64,000 nucleotides of DNA from Pseudanabaena sp. UWO311 (GCF_006937785.1 NZ_SJEE01000027.1:1-64000); one strand, 5' to 3'. Shown: positions 19,039-28,050, numbered from the stretch's first letter. The notes: generated from the letters alone by a model not told the origin. Translations and numbers: made by a program.

Positions 19039-19965
19039 ATGGATTTCAGTGCAGCCTTACCGATTTTTGCGATTACCTTGCGCGAAGGAGTCGAAGCCGC
19101 CCTTGTGGTGGGTATCGTGATGGCATATCTCAAAAAAGCCGATCGCAGTTCGCTTAACCCTTGGGTGTTTGGCGGCATTGGTACAGGAGTATTAGCTAGC
19201 TTTGTAGTGGGGATATTACTGAATTGGTTTTTAAAGCAGGTCGAAAGTACTGACCCAGACCAAGCCGCTTTTTATGGGCAATTGTGGCAAGGGCTTTTGG
19301 GAATTACCGCAATCGCCATGTTGAGTTGGATGTTGGTATGGATGACCGAAAATGCTAAAGCGCTGAAGGGTGAAATCGAGGGGCGAATTGGCAAGGCGAT
19401 CGCAAATGAAAAGAATGCAGGATGGGCGGTTTTTACGCTGATTTTGATCGCAGTTTTGCGCGAAGGTTTTGAGGTGGTGATTTTTATCTCTGCTAAGCTG
19501 CAAGGTGGACTTGCGCCAATTTTGGGCGCTATCGCAGGTTTAGTTGGGGCAGTAGCGATCGGGGTTGCACTGTTTCAATTCGGAATTCGCATCAATCTCA
19601 AAGTATTCTTTCAAACAATGGGTGTATTTCTATTACTAATCGTTGCAGGGCTAGTCATCAGTGCGATCGGACATCTTGACAAAGCCGTAGCAGCCTATGC
19701 CGAACTCTCGCAGACTACACTTTGTTTCCCAACTGATACAACAACTGAATTAACTTCTTGTCTTCTAGGTGGTTTAGTTTGGGATGTACATGAGATTCTT
19801 CCTGACAAAGAATTCCCTGGAATCTTGCTTAAAGCTTTGTTTGGCTTTCGCGATCGCCTATTTCTTGGACAAGCGATCGCTTACTTTACGTTTCTAACCT
19901 CTGCGGGATTGCTATATTTCCAAAGCCTTTCGGACAAGCCTATTAAAAGTGTGGCGAAGAATTGA
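19039..19965 (+). CDS. FTR1-family high-affinity iron permease
   Basis: A 308-residue membrane protein with about seven spans. Two REGxE motifs characteristic of Ftr1/EfeU iron permeases are present: LREGVEAALV near residue 14 and LREGFEVVIF near residue 142. They line the path for ferric iron. A Cys-containing loop between late helices (LCFPTDTTTELTSCLLGGLV) is also seen. No EfeO/EfeB or copper oxidase gene is adjacent. A GAAAGGAAC just upstream of the ATG is a plausible ribosome-binding site. Confidence 0.9.
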   Translation: MDFSAALPIFAITLREGVEAALVVGIVMAYLKKADRSSLNPWVFGGIGTGVLASFVVGILLNWFLKQVESTDPDQAAFYGQLWQGLLGITAIAMLSWMLVWMTENAKALKGEIEGRIGKAIANEKNAGWAVFTLILIAVLREGFEVVIFISAKLQGGLAPILGAIAGLVGAVAIGVALFQFGIRINLKVFFQTMGVFLLLIVAGLVISAIGHLDKAVAAYAELSQTTLCFPTDTTTELTSCLLGGLVWDVHEILPDKEFPGILLKALFGFRDRLFLGQAIAYFTFLTSAGLLYFQSLSDKPIKSVAKN

Positions 19966-20028
19966 CGGTAACGTAAAATCAGTAAACTATCCGAAGCATT
20001 GCCCTCTAAATCAGCACATTTAATTTCT

Positions 20029-20793
20029 ATGCATGACAACTTAAAGCAAATTCTGGAAACAGTAGCGAAAGGAGAACTTAGTCCAGAGAGAGCTTTAGAA
20101 GAATTGAAATATCTCCACTATGAATCGGTTGGAGATTTCGCCAAAATCGATCACCATCGCACTTTACGAACAGGTTTTCCTGAAGTGATTTTTGGCCTGG
20201 GTAAGACTCCTGAGCAAATCGTCCAAATCATGCGGGTGATGGAGTCCAAAAATCCCTTGGTAATGGCAACTAAGATCTCATCTTCTGTTTATGAACTGAT
20301 TCAGCCATCTTTGCGAGGTTTACGATATTACCCGATCGCCCAAATTTGCTGCCTCGGTGAGTCAATCATGAAAAAGCAAGGCACAATGACAATCCTTACC
20401 GCAGGAACTGCCGATCTGCCGATCGCAGAGGAAGCGGCTGTCACAGGCGAGCTATGTGGATTTACAGTTAAGCGACTTTGGGATGTGGGTGTGGCAGGAA
20501 TTCATCGTTTGCTCAGTCATCGTGATGCGATCACTGATGCTGATGTGATTATCGTGGTCGCTGGCATGGAGGGGGCGTTGGCAAGTGTGGTTGCTGGTTT
20601 GGCTGATTGCCCGATTGTAGCTGTGCCGACGAGTATTGGTTATGGGGCTAGTTTTAATGGGCTAGCGCCTTTGCTGACGATGCTTAATTCCTGTGCTACG
20701 GGTGTAGGTGTGGTAAATATCGATAACGGCTTCGGAGCGGCGATGTTAGCAGGGAAAATTTTACGCTTAGCAAGCGATCGGCAAGATTATTAA
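20029..20793 (+). CDS. larB: LarB, nickel-pincer cofactor biosynthesis carboxylase
   Basis: A pyridinium-3,5-biscarboxylate synthase: LarB carboxylates and hydrolyses nicotinic acid adenine dinucleotide in making the nickel-pincer nucleotide. The preferred ATG gives MHDNLKQILETVAKGELSPE; the frame is open from a TTG at 19999. The C-terminal half has a PurE-like fold with TAGTADLPIAEEAA, VVAGMEGALASVVAGLAD, PTSIGYGASFNGLAPLLTML and NIDNGFGAA, the family signatures. LarC and LarE are not in view. It follows the iron permease by 63 bases and may be co-transcribed. Confidence 0.9.
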   Translation: MHDNLKQILETVAKGELSPERALEELKYLHYESVGDFAKIDHHRTLRTGFPEVIFGLGKTPEQIVQIMRVMESKNPLVMATKISSSVYELIQPSLRGLRYYPIAQICCLGESIMKKQGTMTILTAGTADLPIAEEAAVTGELCGFTVKRLWDVGVAGIHRLLSHRDAITDADVIIVVAGMEGALASVVAGLADCPIVAVPTSIGYGASFNGLAPLLTMLNSCATGVGVVNIDNGFGAAMLAGKILRLASDRQDY

Positions 20794-20944
20794 AAATGTA
20801 GTAAAACAAAGCTAGGACTTTTATAACTTGTATTATGTATTCAGCTTCGGTAACTCATTAGAGATTTATTGCGATCGGCAAATCATAAAATTCCAGAATA
20901 TAAACCAAAACAATATCTCAAAATAGTTTTTTAGAAAAACACTT

Positions 20945-22156
20945 ATGCAGATTCATCGATTAGCTCTTAAAAACTTTAAATGCTTTAAAGAAGTAGATAT
21001 TTCTTTCTCAAAAATAACTTTGCTTACAGGTGAAAATAGTAGTGGGAAGAGTTCTCTAATATATGGGATTTTAGCGCCCCTTCAAAGTGTTAATTTAAAT
21101 GGAAACTCGTTCCCATTATATTTATCACTTAATGGCAACTATGTGAATATGGGAGGATTTGAGGAGGTTCTATTTAATCATGATTTCAAAAACAATATAG
21201 AAATCGATTTAAATTTTTCTTTTGGGAAAAATATATATGATTTCACAACCTTATGGAGCTTTGATACAATACGAAAATCTCCGAGATTGAAATACCTAAA
21301 GAATGGAGCTGAAATTGAGGTCAAGCAAAAAGAAGATTTGTCTTATGTTGTGAATATTAGAGATAATAATCAACAATTAATGACCCTAAATATAAATGAT
21401 TTTTACTTTGAAGTAATTAATGACTCTGATATAGAAGTTTATAATTATTTTATGGATAGTACTAGTGCTATGTATGGTGATTTAATTAATGATTTCAATT
21501 TTATAAGTTCTTTCAGATTTCAACCTGAAAGAACTTATTACCAATCTCTATCAAGTGGTGTTATTAATAAGTTTGGTGATGGCTATATTGATCAAATTTT
21601 AGATTGGAATGATAATCAATCAGAAGAACTATATAAGTTGACCGCTACTCTTAAGGATTTGAAAATGCTCCATGACGTAAAGCTTCACAGACTCTCTGGA
21701 GGTAGGTTTGAGCTAAAAGTTAAAGTTAAGAGTAGAAGTAAATGGGAATCATTAGCTGATGTTGGATTTGGGATCAGTCAGTTTTTGCCGATTATTGTTG
21801 CTGATTTACAATTGTCAGATGATTCAACATTAATTATGTCTCAGCCAGAAATACATTTACATCCTTCTGTACAAGCTAACTTAGGTGACTATTTAGTTAA
21901 GCAAGTCAAAGAGAGAAATAAAAACTATATTGTTGAAACTCATAGTGAGTATTTGCTTAATAGAATGAGATTACTTATTGTTAAAGGAGAAATTCAGCCT
22001 GAAGATGTAGCCGTGTATTATTTTGAAAATTCTATTAAAGATGGCAGCATCGCTCATCGTATTGAATTTACTAAAGATGGACAAATCTTAAATGCTCCCA
22101 AAGGATTTTTTGAGACATATATGATTGACACAATGGACATTGCTCTTAATGCTTGA
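20945..22156 (+). CDS. AAA (RecF/OLD-like) ATPase
   Basis: A 403-residue ATPase of the SMC/RecF-like AAA_15/AAA_21 group, like those in bacterial defence modules. It starts IHRLALKNFKCFKEVDISFS; Walker A is GENSSGKSSL (about 30-39). The signature region VGFGISQFLPIIV (about 275) precedes a Walker B-like LIMSQPEIHLHPSVQ (about 297), in which the acidic residue usual before QPE is Ser. A switch-like VETHSEYLLNRMR (about 336) follows, then a C-terminal domain with no TOPRIM acids. The gene is AT-rich and has no complete HIP1 site, unlike its neighbours, suggesting transfer. It is 25 bases from a PIN-like gene, probably its effector. Confidence 0.85.
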   Translation: MQIHRLALKNFKCFKEVDISFSKITLLTGENSSGKSSLIYGILAPLQSVNLNGNSFPLYLSLNGNYVNMGGFEEVLFNHDFKNNIEIDLNFSFGKNIYDFTTLWSFDTIRKSPRLKYLKNGAEIEVKQKEDLSYVVNIRDNNQQLMTLNINDFYFEVINDSDIEVYNYFMDSTSAMYGDLINDFNFISSFRFQPERTYYQSLSSGVINKFGDGYIDQILDWNDNQSEELYKLTATLKDLKMLHDVKLHRLSGGRFELKVKVKSRSKWESLADVGFGISQFLPIIVADLQLSDDSTLIMSQPEIHLHPSVQANLGDYLVKQVKERNKNYIVETHSEYLLNRMRLLIVKGEIQPEDVAVYYFENSIKDGSIAHRIEFTKDGQILNAPKGFFETYMIDTMDIALNA

Positions 22157-22181
22157 TAGGTTTAAATTTTAAGAATATCTA

Positions 22182-22664
22182 ATGACTAGAAAAGATATAT
22201 TTATCGATAACAATATAGCTAAAAACTTCTCTAATCCTATCGATCCTGAGTACAAAAAGTTAATTAAATGGCTAATAGAGTCTAACTCTAATCCCAAAAA
22301 ACATGATGATAATGCTCACTTAGTTATTTCCCAAAAATTGATAGCTGAATATTACAGAACGATGGGACATGCTGCATCAGGTAATAATATTGCCGTGATT
22401 ATTAATCTCTTAACCCAGCAAGGTCGATTAAATCGAATTAGTAACGAGCAGATAAAAGAATTTAAGCAAGAGCATTTCACAAAAAAAGTAGAAAGAAAGT
22501 TAGTTTCTAATAAAGAAGATCGAGAGCATATTCCCGTAGTTTTATTGTCCGATCGCAAATATGCCCTGACTTTAGACGAAAAATTTACTGCGGACTTAGT
22601 GAAATTTCCTAGCTTTACGGTAACCGTTGGCAAAAAGCCCTCAGATATTCCCTACGATACCTAG
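22182..22664 (+). CDS. PIN-like nuclease, partner of the AAA ATPase
   Basis: A 160-residue protein that reads like a PIN-fold ribonuclease: an N-terminal strand with Asp (DIFIDNNIAKNF), a central Glu in SQKLIAEYYRTM and a C-terminal cluster NKEDREHIPVVLLSDRKYA followed by LTLDEKF. These positions fit the 3-4 acidic residues that bind metal in PIN domains; the assignment is from pattern, not from a search. It lies 25 bases after the ATPase, same strand, with similar base composition, and a GAA-tip hairpin closes the pair. A toxin or abortive-infection effector controlled by the ATPase is the best guess. Confidence 0.65.
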   Translation: MTRKDIFIDNNIAKNFSNPIDPEYKKLIKWLIESNSNPKKHDDNAHLVISQKLIAEYYRTMGHAASGNNIAVIINLLTQQGRLNRISNEQIKEFKQEHFTKKVERKLVSNKEDREHIPVVLLSDRKYALTLDEKFTADLVKFPSFTVTVGKKPSDIPYDT

Positions 22665-22667
22665 ATT

Positions 22668-22706
22668 TATAGGTTAGTGCGGCACGAAGTGCCGCACTAA
22701 CCTATA
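22668..22706 (+). terminator. GCAC-GAA-GTGC hairpin closing the ATPase-PIN operon
   Basis: Perfect 18-base arms (TATAGGTTAGTGCGGCAC and complement) with a GAA loop, starting three bases after the stop at 22664. The tip is a one-step variant of GCGC-GAA-GCGC. Confidence 0.7.
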
Positions 22707-22800
22707 AGGCAAATCGTCAGATCGTGTAGTTTGTGACTTAAACCTATGACAGTTGCGTTAAACTAAAAAGCTTAGTCTCTTAATATGTAGTTGCTTTACG

Positions 22801-23319
22801 ATGGAGTCAATTTTTTCTACTCAAGGCATCATGGTTATGCTCCTCGGTGCATACGCTGTTGCCATGTGGATGTTTCTCACCAGCGCACCAAAAGTACATA
22901 CGATCATGGTTTCTAACCTCGATCAAGCGCGATATTTTTATGAAGGCGAAATGAAACTGCCGATCGCAGATGTGCCGCTACATTATTACTATGGCTATGA
23001 ATATGGCATGGGTGCACCTGCCGATCCCATTTATATTCCTGCCGAAGCTAGACGCTCTCAGTCAAAATATTCAGCAGACATGGATGGCGCTTGGTATCAG
23101 CTCAAGAAAAACGTCCAATTGCACATTGTCCCTGGAGCCAATGTCACCGACGCAAACCGAGGACGACATATTTGCTTTAATCGCGATTGTGTAGAGCAGC
23201 TCTTGTTGCAGATTCAAGTCAAAGGCATTAAACACAAAGTCCGTAGCGAAAAGCCGCTCAACTTTTTGGTCAAAGACCCCGATGGTCAAGTGATTGAAAT
23301 CGCTGAAGTTCTTAGCTAA
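22801..23319 (+). CDS. Membrane-anchored VOC (glyoxalase-fold) protein
   Basis: A 172-residue protein with one N-terminal hydrophobic segment (about 8-27, GIMVMLLGAYAVAMWMFL) followed by a vicinal-oxygen-chelate fold: KVHTIMVSNLDQARYFYEG at the start of the first module and NFLVKDPDGQVIEIAEV at the end of the second. The fold suits lyases, dioxygenases or resistance proteins, but the metal ligands are not certain here and the substrate is unknown. It probably faces one side of the inner or thylakoid membrane. A solitary gene with its own promoter region. Confidence 0.7.
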   Translation: MESIFSTQGIMVMLLGAYAVAMWMFLTSAPKVHTIMVSNLDQARYFYEGEMKLPIADVPLHYYYGYEYGMGAPADPIYIPAEARRSQSKYSADMDGAWYQLKKNVQLHIVPGANVTDANRGRHICFNRDCVEQLLLQIQVKGIKHKVRSEKPLNFLVKDPDGQVIEIAEVLS

Positions 23320-23331
23320 GTACCCTACGCA

Positions 23332-23400
23332 CAATTAAATATAAAAGCCAAGAATCTGTAATTCCCGCTTAACGGGCATTACAGATTTTCGGTTTGGAGC
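23332..23400. repeat. Hairpin element, second copy of the 16222 type
   Basis: Leader GCACAATTAAATATAAAAGCC is followed by an imperfect stem AGAATCTGTAAT-CCCGCTTAACGGG-ATTACAGATT. It shares leader and stem base with the element at 16222-16307 and lies just after the VOC gene. Confidence 0.7.
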
Positions 23401-23476
23401 CATTTGGAATTTCATCCATCATTACAAAGCTTATTTACCTCCGCTCTCATTCTTTCCTTTTTAGGACTACCACCAC

Positions 23477-23587
23477 TTGACCAACTATTTTCAAGAACTA
23501 GCTAAATTTAGGCAGCAGCTAAACTTACCTGTAGCTGGCATTGAAAGCGATCGCGCTACAGTGGCAAAACCAGAAATAGGAGTCTAG
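23477..23587 (+). CDS. Possible 36-residue ORF upstream of the DUF6883 relic
   Basis: A TTG-started frame (MTNYFQELAKFRQQLNLPVA...) ends seven bases before the DUF6883 start. The composition is protein-like and the spacing operon-like, so it may be a small partner protein or the tail of a lost gene. Confidence 0.3.
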   Translation: MTNYFQELAKFRQQLNLPVAGIESDRATVAKPEIGV

Positions 23588-23594
23588 ATAAACG

Positions 23595-24082
23595 ATGCTA
23601 CTTCCTGCTGACACCGCGATCGCCGAAGAAAAGCTCACCAAATATCTGTTGGTGCTTCTGCCCAAAGATGACAAATCACAATTTCTTCAGAAAGCAGGAT
23701 ATACCCTAGACAATTGGCAACAGTTAGAAGCTGATTTGCGATCTCAAATTTTGCCCCAGCCTGCACAATTTTTAGAAAAAACGACCTATGGGGACAAATA
23801 TAAAATTGAAGCAAAACTTAAAGGTATAAATGGCATAGAGCTTGAAGTTACTACTATAGGACTTACGCAGTAGCCCTGCACTCAAGTGCGGGCTAAAAGC
23901 TCAAACCCGTTGAAACGGGTTAATTAACAGTATTCTGTAGTCCACTTCAGTGGACTTGAGCTTTTAGCCAAGAACTTGATTTCTTGGTTAATTTGCGTAA
24001 GTCCTATACTATTTGGATGATTAAAAATCAACAAGCAAAATTTGTTACATTAGTTCCTAGACGTTCTAGCGATCGGGAGTAA
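23595..24082 (+). pseudogene. DUF6883-like gene split by a mobile element
   Basis: The intact 5' part reads MLLPADTAIAEEKLTKYLLV ... GYTLDNWQQLEADLRSQI and resembles DUF6883 proteins, small partners of DUF4926 in toxin-antitoxin-like pairs. The frame runs into a 150-bp element and stops at 23873. After the element the same protein resumes as IWMIKNQQAKFVTLVPRRSS and stops at 24080-24082. Removing 23858-24012 restores an unbroken frame of 110 codons with ...LEVTTIWMIKNQQ..., the family C-terminal pattern. So this is a real gene interrupted recently. Confidence 0.8.
23855..24008 (+). mobile_element. Complete MITE-like element with target duplication
   Basis: Inverted ends TATAGGACTTACGCA and TGCGTAAGTCCTATA (15 bp, perfect) bound this element. 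The pentamer ACTAT occurs at 23853-23857 and again at 24008-24012, and deleting the element plus one ACTAT restores the host gene frame. The interior has several inverted blocks (GCACTCAAGTGC; AACCCGTTGAAACGGGTT; TCCACTTCAGTGGA; GAGCTTTTAGCC) but no reading frame. A decayed relative is at 396-534. Confidence 0.85.
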
Positions 24083-24087
24083 TTCTT

Positions 24088-24417
24088 ATGAAACCTAAAT
24101 ATCCTTTATTCTCCGAAGTCGTTTTATTACATGACATACCAGCCCATAATTTGAAACGTGGCTCAGTTGCGACCATCGTAGAACAATATGCTGTAACTGA
24201 GCAACAGCAATATGGTTAGAGCCTTGAAGGATTTAATGTCCCAAATGTGACAATTGAAGTCTATGAATCTCAAGTTACTTCTTTAGAGCAATGGCAAAAA
24301 GAAATGGAGATATTAGAAAAGCTTCATCGATTAAGTGTTGTAAAACTGGTTCATTTAGATGCTTATATTGAAAAATTATTAAATGAAGAACCTATCGATT
24401 TGCTAAAAGTGTCTTAG
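24088..24417 (+). pseudogene. DUF4926-like gene with an in-frame stop
   Basis: Five bases after the DUF6883 relic. The first 43 codons (starting MKPKYPLFSEVVLLHDIPAH, then LKRGSVATIVEQY) match the DUF4926 pattern of a small antitoxin-like protein. A TAG at 24217-24219 interrupts, and the frame continues unbroken to the stop at 24415 with GFNVPNVTIEVYESQVTSL and a helical tail. A single base change in one codon would explain it. Read-through cannot be excluded. Confidence 0.7.
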
Positions 24418-24493
24418 ATAACGTTTAGAATGTGCGCTAATGTCCAAAATAAGTATCTGAATAGTGGACAGCAACGAACGAGTATTTGAAGAT

Positions 24494-25666
24494 ATGGCAA
24501 CAAAGCAAGCAGCAATTTTGGTCTTGGCAGATGGTACTTGTTACCGTGGCTATGCGTTCGGCGCATCAGGAACCACGATCGGCGAAGTAGTATTTAATAC
24601 GGGTATGACTGGCTACCAAGAGGTAATGACCGATCCCAGCTACCGAGGTCAAATTGTAACTTTTACCTGCCCCGAACTTGGCAATACAGGCGTAACCCCC
24701 GAAGATGATGAATCCGATCGCCCACAGGTGCGTGGTGTAATTGCGCGTAACATTACGGCTGTCCCCAGTAATTGGCGATCGCGTCAGTCTCTGCCCGATT
24801 ACCTCAAGGCACATAATGTTGTCGGTATTGCAGGGATTGACACTCGCGCCCTTACCCGCAAGTTGCGATCGCTTGGAGCCATGAATGGCGGCATTTCCAC
24901 GGAAATCCTTGATCCTGAAGTCTTATTATCGCAAGTAAAAGCAGCTCCCTCTATGCAAGGTCAAAACCTTGCTCAAGCCGCCTCAACTGATCGCATTTAT
25001 GAATGGGCAGACAAAACCTTACCTGCATGGGAATTTATCGAACCATTGCAGTTAACAGGTGAAGCGATGACTGTTGTAGCGATCGACTTCGGAGTCAAGC
25101 GCAATATTCTCCGCCGCTTTGCTAGCTATGGTTGCCGCGTGATCGTCGTTCCCGCAGATACCCCCGCCGAAAAGATTCTCTCCTATAATCCTGATGGAAT
25201 TTTCCTGTCAAACGGACCTGGCGATCCTGCTGCCGTTACTCAAGGCATCGAAACTGCTAAGGCTTTGCTCGGTGCTGACAAGCCAATGTTTGGTATTTGC
25301 TTAGGTCATCAGATTTTGGGCTTATCAATGGGTGGCGACACCTTCAAGCTCAAGTTTGGACATCGTGGCTTAAATCAACCTGCTCAAAACCAAGCTGAAA
25401 ACTCTGATCGCCGCGTCGAGATCACTAGCCAAAATCATGGTTTTGCTCTCACAGGTGAGTCTTTTGATGCATCTCCCGCAATGTTGACCCACATCAACCT
25501 CAACGATCGCACGGTCGCAGGACTAGAGCATAAAACTTTGCCAATCTTCTCGGTGCAATATCACCCAGAGGCTAGCCCTGGTCCTCACGATGCCGATTAT
25601 CTGTTCGAGCGTTTTGTGAATTCCATGCGCGAGCATAAAAACAACTTCAAAAAAGTTGCTGTTTGA
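24494..25666 (+). CDS. carA: Carbamoyl-phosphate synthase small subunit
   Basis: The 390-residue glutaminase subunit of carbamoyl-phosphate synthetase, feeding arginine and pyrimidine synthesis. It delivers ammonia from glutamine to CarB. The N-terminal domain begins [16 protein letters not shown] and has [20 protein letters not shown]; the C-terminal class I amidotransferase has LSNGPGDP, nucleophile Cys in [18 protein letters not shown] and the HPEASPGP His-Glu pair. The ATG at 24494 fits the family start; a GTG at 24464 would add ten residues. Confidence 0.97.
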   Translation: MATKQAAILVLADGTCYRGYAFGASGTTIGEVVFNTGMTGYQEVMTDPSYRGQIVTFTCPELGNTGVTPEDDESDRPQVRGVIARNITAVPSNWRSRQSLPDYLKAHNVVGIAGIDTRALTRKLRSLGAMNGGISTEILDPEVLLSQVKAAPSMQGQNLAQAASTDRIYEWADKTLPAWEFIEPLQLTGEAMTVVAIDFGVKRNILRRFASYGCRVIVVPADTPAEKILSYNPDGIFLSNGPGDPAAVTQGIETAKALLGADKPMFGICLGHQILGLSMGGDTFKLKFGHRGLNQPAQNQAENSDRRVEITSQNHGFALTGESFDASPAMLTHINLNDRTVAGLEHKTLPIFSVQYHPEASPGPHDADYLFERFVNSMREHKNNFKKVAV

Positions 25667-26050
25667 ATCTTTTTAGTCAATAATAATTGTAATGTTTCCC
25701 GCTTTGCTAGGGAAATTATCATTGTTAACTGACATTATGCGGAATTTTTTCAAGTTCCTCATCCATATTACTTTTTGGGAGAGGGGCTAGGGGGTGAAGG
25801 TTTCACTTAACGTCAGTTATTAACTGATGTTAAGTGGAAGGAATTCCTACGATCCTCAAGGTTGGGGGCTGGCACGGGGGCACAGCCCCTACAGTTTCTA
25901 AAATTTTACAGGTAGGGGCAATGCCCCCGTGCTTGCCCTGTCACGCTAGCAGTAGGAGATTCATCATCTGCGTTCCACGTAACGTCAGTTATTAAATCTT
26001 TTTCAGTATCTAGAATTCACAACTTTATATTAGATAGGAAAGAATAAATT
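25667..26050. other. Intergenic region with a dispersed repeat
   Basis: It starts with an imperfect stem (TTTCCC-GCTTTGCTA-GGGAAA, 25695-25715), a weak carA terminator candidate. The rest is mostly the repeat at 25809-25994; the last ~50 bases are the leader of the TPR lipoprotein gene with AGGAAAG before its start. Confidence 0.6.
25809..25994 (+). repeat. Dispersed ~186-bp repeat, copy 2
   Basis: AACGTCAGTTATTA stands at both ends in direct orientation (25809-25822 and 25981-25994). At the left, TTAACTGATGTTAAGTG forms a hairpin with it. Interior blocks (GGGGGCACAGCCCCTACAG, GCCCCCGTGCTTGCCCTGTC, GAGATTCATCATCTGCGTTC) match the reverse complement of 10557-10712. Confidence 0.8.
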
Positions 26051-26587
26051 ATGATGGCTTCATTATTAAAATTGCGTGGATTGCTGCTAATTACTCTAAT
26101 GGGCAGCTTCCTTTATGCTTGCGAAGCTAAAGTAAGTGTGTCGGGCGGGACTGAGGTTAAGACGACCACAGAAACTCCAGCCGCAGTAACCAGTACCAAA
26201 GGTCCTACGGAAGAAGCTGCAAAACATTACAACAGTGGTGTTGAAAAAGCTAAAGCTGGAGATATTGAGGGGGCGATCACTGAGTATAAAGAAGCCATCC
26301 GCATTAGTCCTGACTTTGCTGAAGCCTACAACAATAGTGGAGCCGAGAAAGCAAAACTCAAGGACTATAAGGGAGCGATCGTAGACCTCAACGAAGCCAT
26401 CCGCCTTACCCCTGAAAATGGCGACCCTTACTATACTCGTGGACTTGCAAAAGCACAGTCAGATGATTTGCAAGGAGCGAAGGCTGACCTTGAAAAAGCT
26501 GGCGAACTATTCAAGAAGAGTGGTATGGCGGAAAAAGCTAGTGCTGCAACCGCCGTAATTGAGAAAATCGAGAAACTTCCTAAGTAA
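26051..26587 (+). CDS. TPR lipoprotein
   Basis: A 178-residue exported lipoprotein. The signal peptide ends in a lipobox (FLYAC, Cys at about residue 24), so it should be lipidated. After a Thr/Ala-rich linker come three tetratricopeptide repeats: AAKHYNSGVEKAKAGDIEGA, AYNNSGAEKAKLKDYKGAI and PYYTRGLAKAQSDDLQGAK. TPRs mediate protein-protein contacts; the partner is unknown. Related TPRs occur in the minus-strand protein at 29804-30127. Confidence 0.85.
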   Translation: MMASLLKLRGLLLITLMGSFLYACEAKVSVSGGTEVKTTTETPAAVTSTKGPTEEAAKHYNSGVEKAKAGDIEGAITEYKEAIRISPDFAEAYNNSGAEKAKLKDYKGAIVDLNEAIRLTPENGDPYYTRGLAKAQSDDLQGAKADLEKAGELFKKSGMAEKASAATAVIEKIEKLPK

Positions 26588-26928
26588 TAACTTTCCATTT
26601 CATTTACTTTCGTTGATTTATATTGCTCCTTTCCCAGTGAAGGATTAGCGTTGCGGCGCGAAGCGCCGCAACGCTAATCCTTGTTTTTTGATGTCTATTT
26701 CTTTGGTCGGAAGGGAGTAGGAGACTTTTTGAAAGTATTAGACAGCAACATTTTCAAAAAGTCTCTTGTTGTTCGTTTTATCTAAAATTGCTATAAGTAT
26801 AAGTTCTTTGCGGTCTGCTTGAGATGTCTTCACCTACTTAACCCAGATGAGCGAGAAAATTTAACACCTAAAATGCGATGATGTTTATGCTGATCAATCT
26901 TTGCCTCATTTGATTTTGTATTACAACT
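26588..26928. other. Intergenic region with two hairpins
   Basis: The hairpin at 26640-26682 is followed by a looser one at 26721-26765 (GAGACTTTTTGAAA / TTTCAAAAAGTCTC). The last 150 bases are the raf1 upstream region; no other feature was recognised. Confidence 0.6.
26640..26682 (+). terminator. GCGC-GAA-GCGC hairpin after the TPR lipoprotein
   Basis: Perfect 20-base arms (AAGGATTAGCGTTGCGGCGC and complement) with a GAA loop, 52 bases after the stop and followed by TTGTTTTTTG, so it can terminate transcription. Confidence 0.75.
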
Positions 26929-28023
26929 ATGCCGACCCCCGTACCCACACTTCCAACTGATTCTGAAGGACTTTTGAGACTCTTGCGCCATAAAGAAGGC
27001 ACTTGGGTGCAGTGGGGGATTGCTTGCCAAATGCTACAAAAAATGGGCGAGAATTCCCTCGCAATTTTTGAAAATACGGGTTTTGAGCCAGTTCAACAAA
27101 ATCAGATTGTCGTTGCTTCACAGGTTTATGCCAGCCTACAAGCAGGTAATGCTGCTGATATTGTGCTTGCCCATTTTGAGCAAAAGGGAAGTGACATTCT
27201 CAATGAGTTGCGTGTACTCAATCAGTCTGAAAGAGTAGCGATGGCGACCTTTGCCCTTGAGAAGAATCTTGATGTTTTGGAAGCCAAAGATGTCGTCAAG
27301 GCAATTAAAGAAGCTTCTTCAGTGGCAAATTTACCAGAAGGATTTACTCGCCACCCTGGGGATGCAGTTGTATTACAAGTCCTGAAAGCTGCTCAAGGAA
27401 AAATCGATCCGCAAGAACGCACAAGGTTGATTGCGCGGGGCTTGCGTTTTGCTCATAGTGAAAAGGCAAGATCGGCGATCGAACGGCTGCTCACTGACAT
27501 GGCTAACCCTTCCAAAAAGAAAGCTCCCAAGTTGCCTAACTTTCGTTACGATTCCGAAGATAGTATCCCTCGCATTTTGCCTGTCGTCGGGACTTTGCCA
27601 ATGTCAATTGATCAGTTCAAAGCAGTTCTATTTGCTGATGAATTGGCTCCTTTTGGGATTGTACATTCCTCTAGTGAGTCCACATGGGCAACTCTGCCAG
27701 GATGGTTTGTGGTTCATGAAGCGGAAGATGGAGTGATCGTTTCATGTAATACAGATACTTTGCAAGCATCGATCGCTCAAGAAGAGGTTGTTAGTACGAT
27801 TCGCAATCGCGTTGAAGATGTTTTAGTACTAGTCGATCGCGCCCAACGTGATTGGGATGAAAACGGCTATTTTGCGATCGCTGATGAAGAAGGCAACCTC
27901 AAGTTTGCATGGTTTGAGTCTTCACCAGAGGTGAAGCTATTTGGCAAAATCACCCTGACTCTTCGTCCTAAACGCTTCTTCGACGAAGCCGCATCTCAAG
28001 ATCGTTGGCAGTTTGAAGAATAA
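26929..28023 (+). CDS. raf1: Rubisco accumulation factor 1
   Basis: A 364-residue chaperone that binds the Rubisco large subunit and helps it dimerise and assemble. It shows the expected order: an alpha-helical N-terminal domain starting LLRLLRHKEGTWVQWGIACQ and FENTGFEPVQQNQIVVASQVY, then a linker with KKKAPKLPNFRYDSEDSIPR and a beta-rich C-terminal dimerisation domain ending RPKRFFDEAASQDRWQFEE. Length and motifs fit cyanobacterial Raf1. No rbcL, rbcX or ccm gene is in this window, as is common for raf1. Confidence 0.88.
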   Translation: MPTPVPTLPTDSEGLLRLLRHKEGTWVQWGIACQMLQKMGENSLAIFENTGFEPVQQNQIVVASQVYASLQAGNAADIVLAHFEQKGSDILNELRVLNQSERVAMATFALEKNLDVLEAKDVVKAIKEASSVANLPEGFTRHPGDAVVLQVLKAAQGKIDPQERTRLIARGLRFAHSEKARSAIERLLTDMANPSKKKAPKLPNFRYDSEDSIPRILPVVGTLPMSIDQFKAVLFADELAPFGIVHSSSESTWATLPGWFVVHEAEDGVIVSCNTDTLQASIAQEEVVSTIRNRVEDVLVLVDRAQRDWDENGYFAIADEEGNLKFAWFESSPEVKLFGKITLTLRPKRFFDEAASQDRWQFEE

Positions 28024-28050
28024 TATCAATCTTTAGTTTGAGTGTGACCA

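Noticed and set aside
24464-24493. GTG start ten codons upstream for carA
   Set aside because: The family N-terminus begins close to the ATG at 24494 and the added residues are not conserved-looking.
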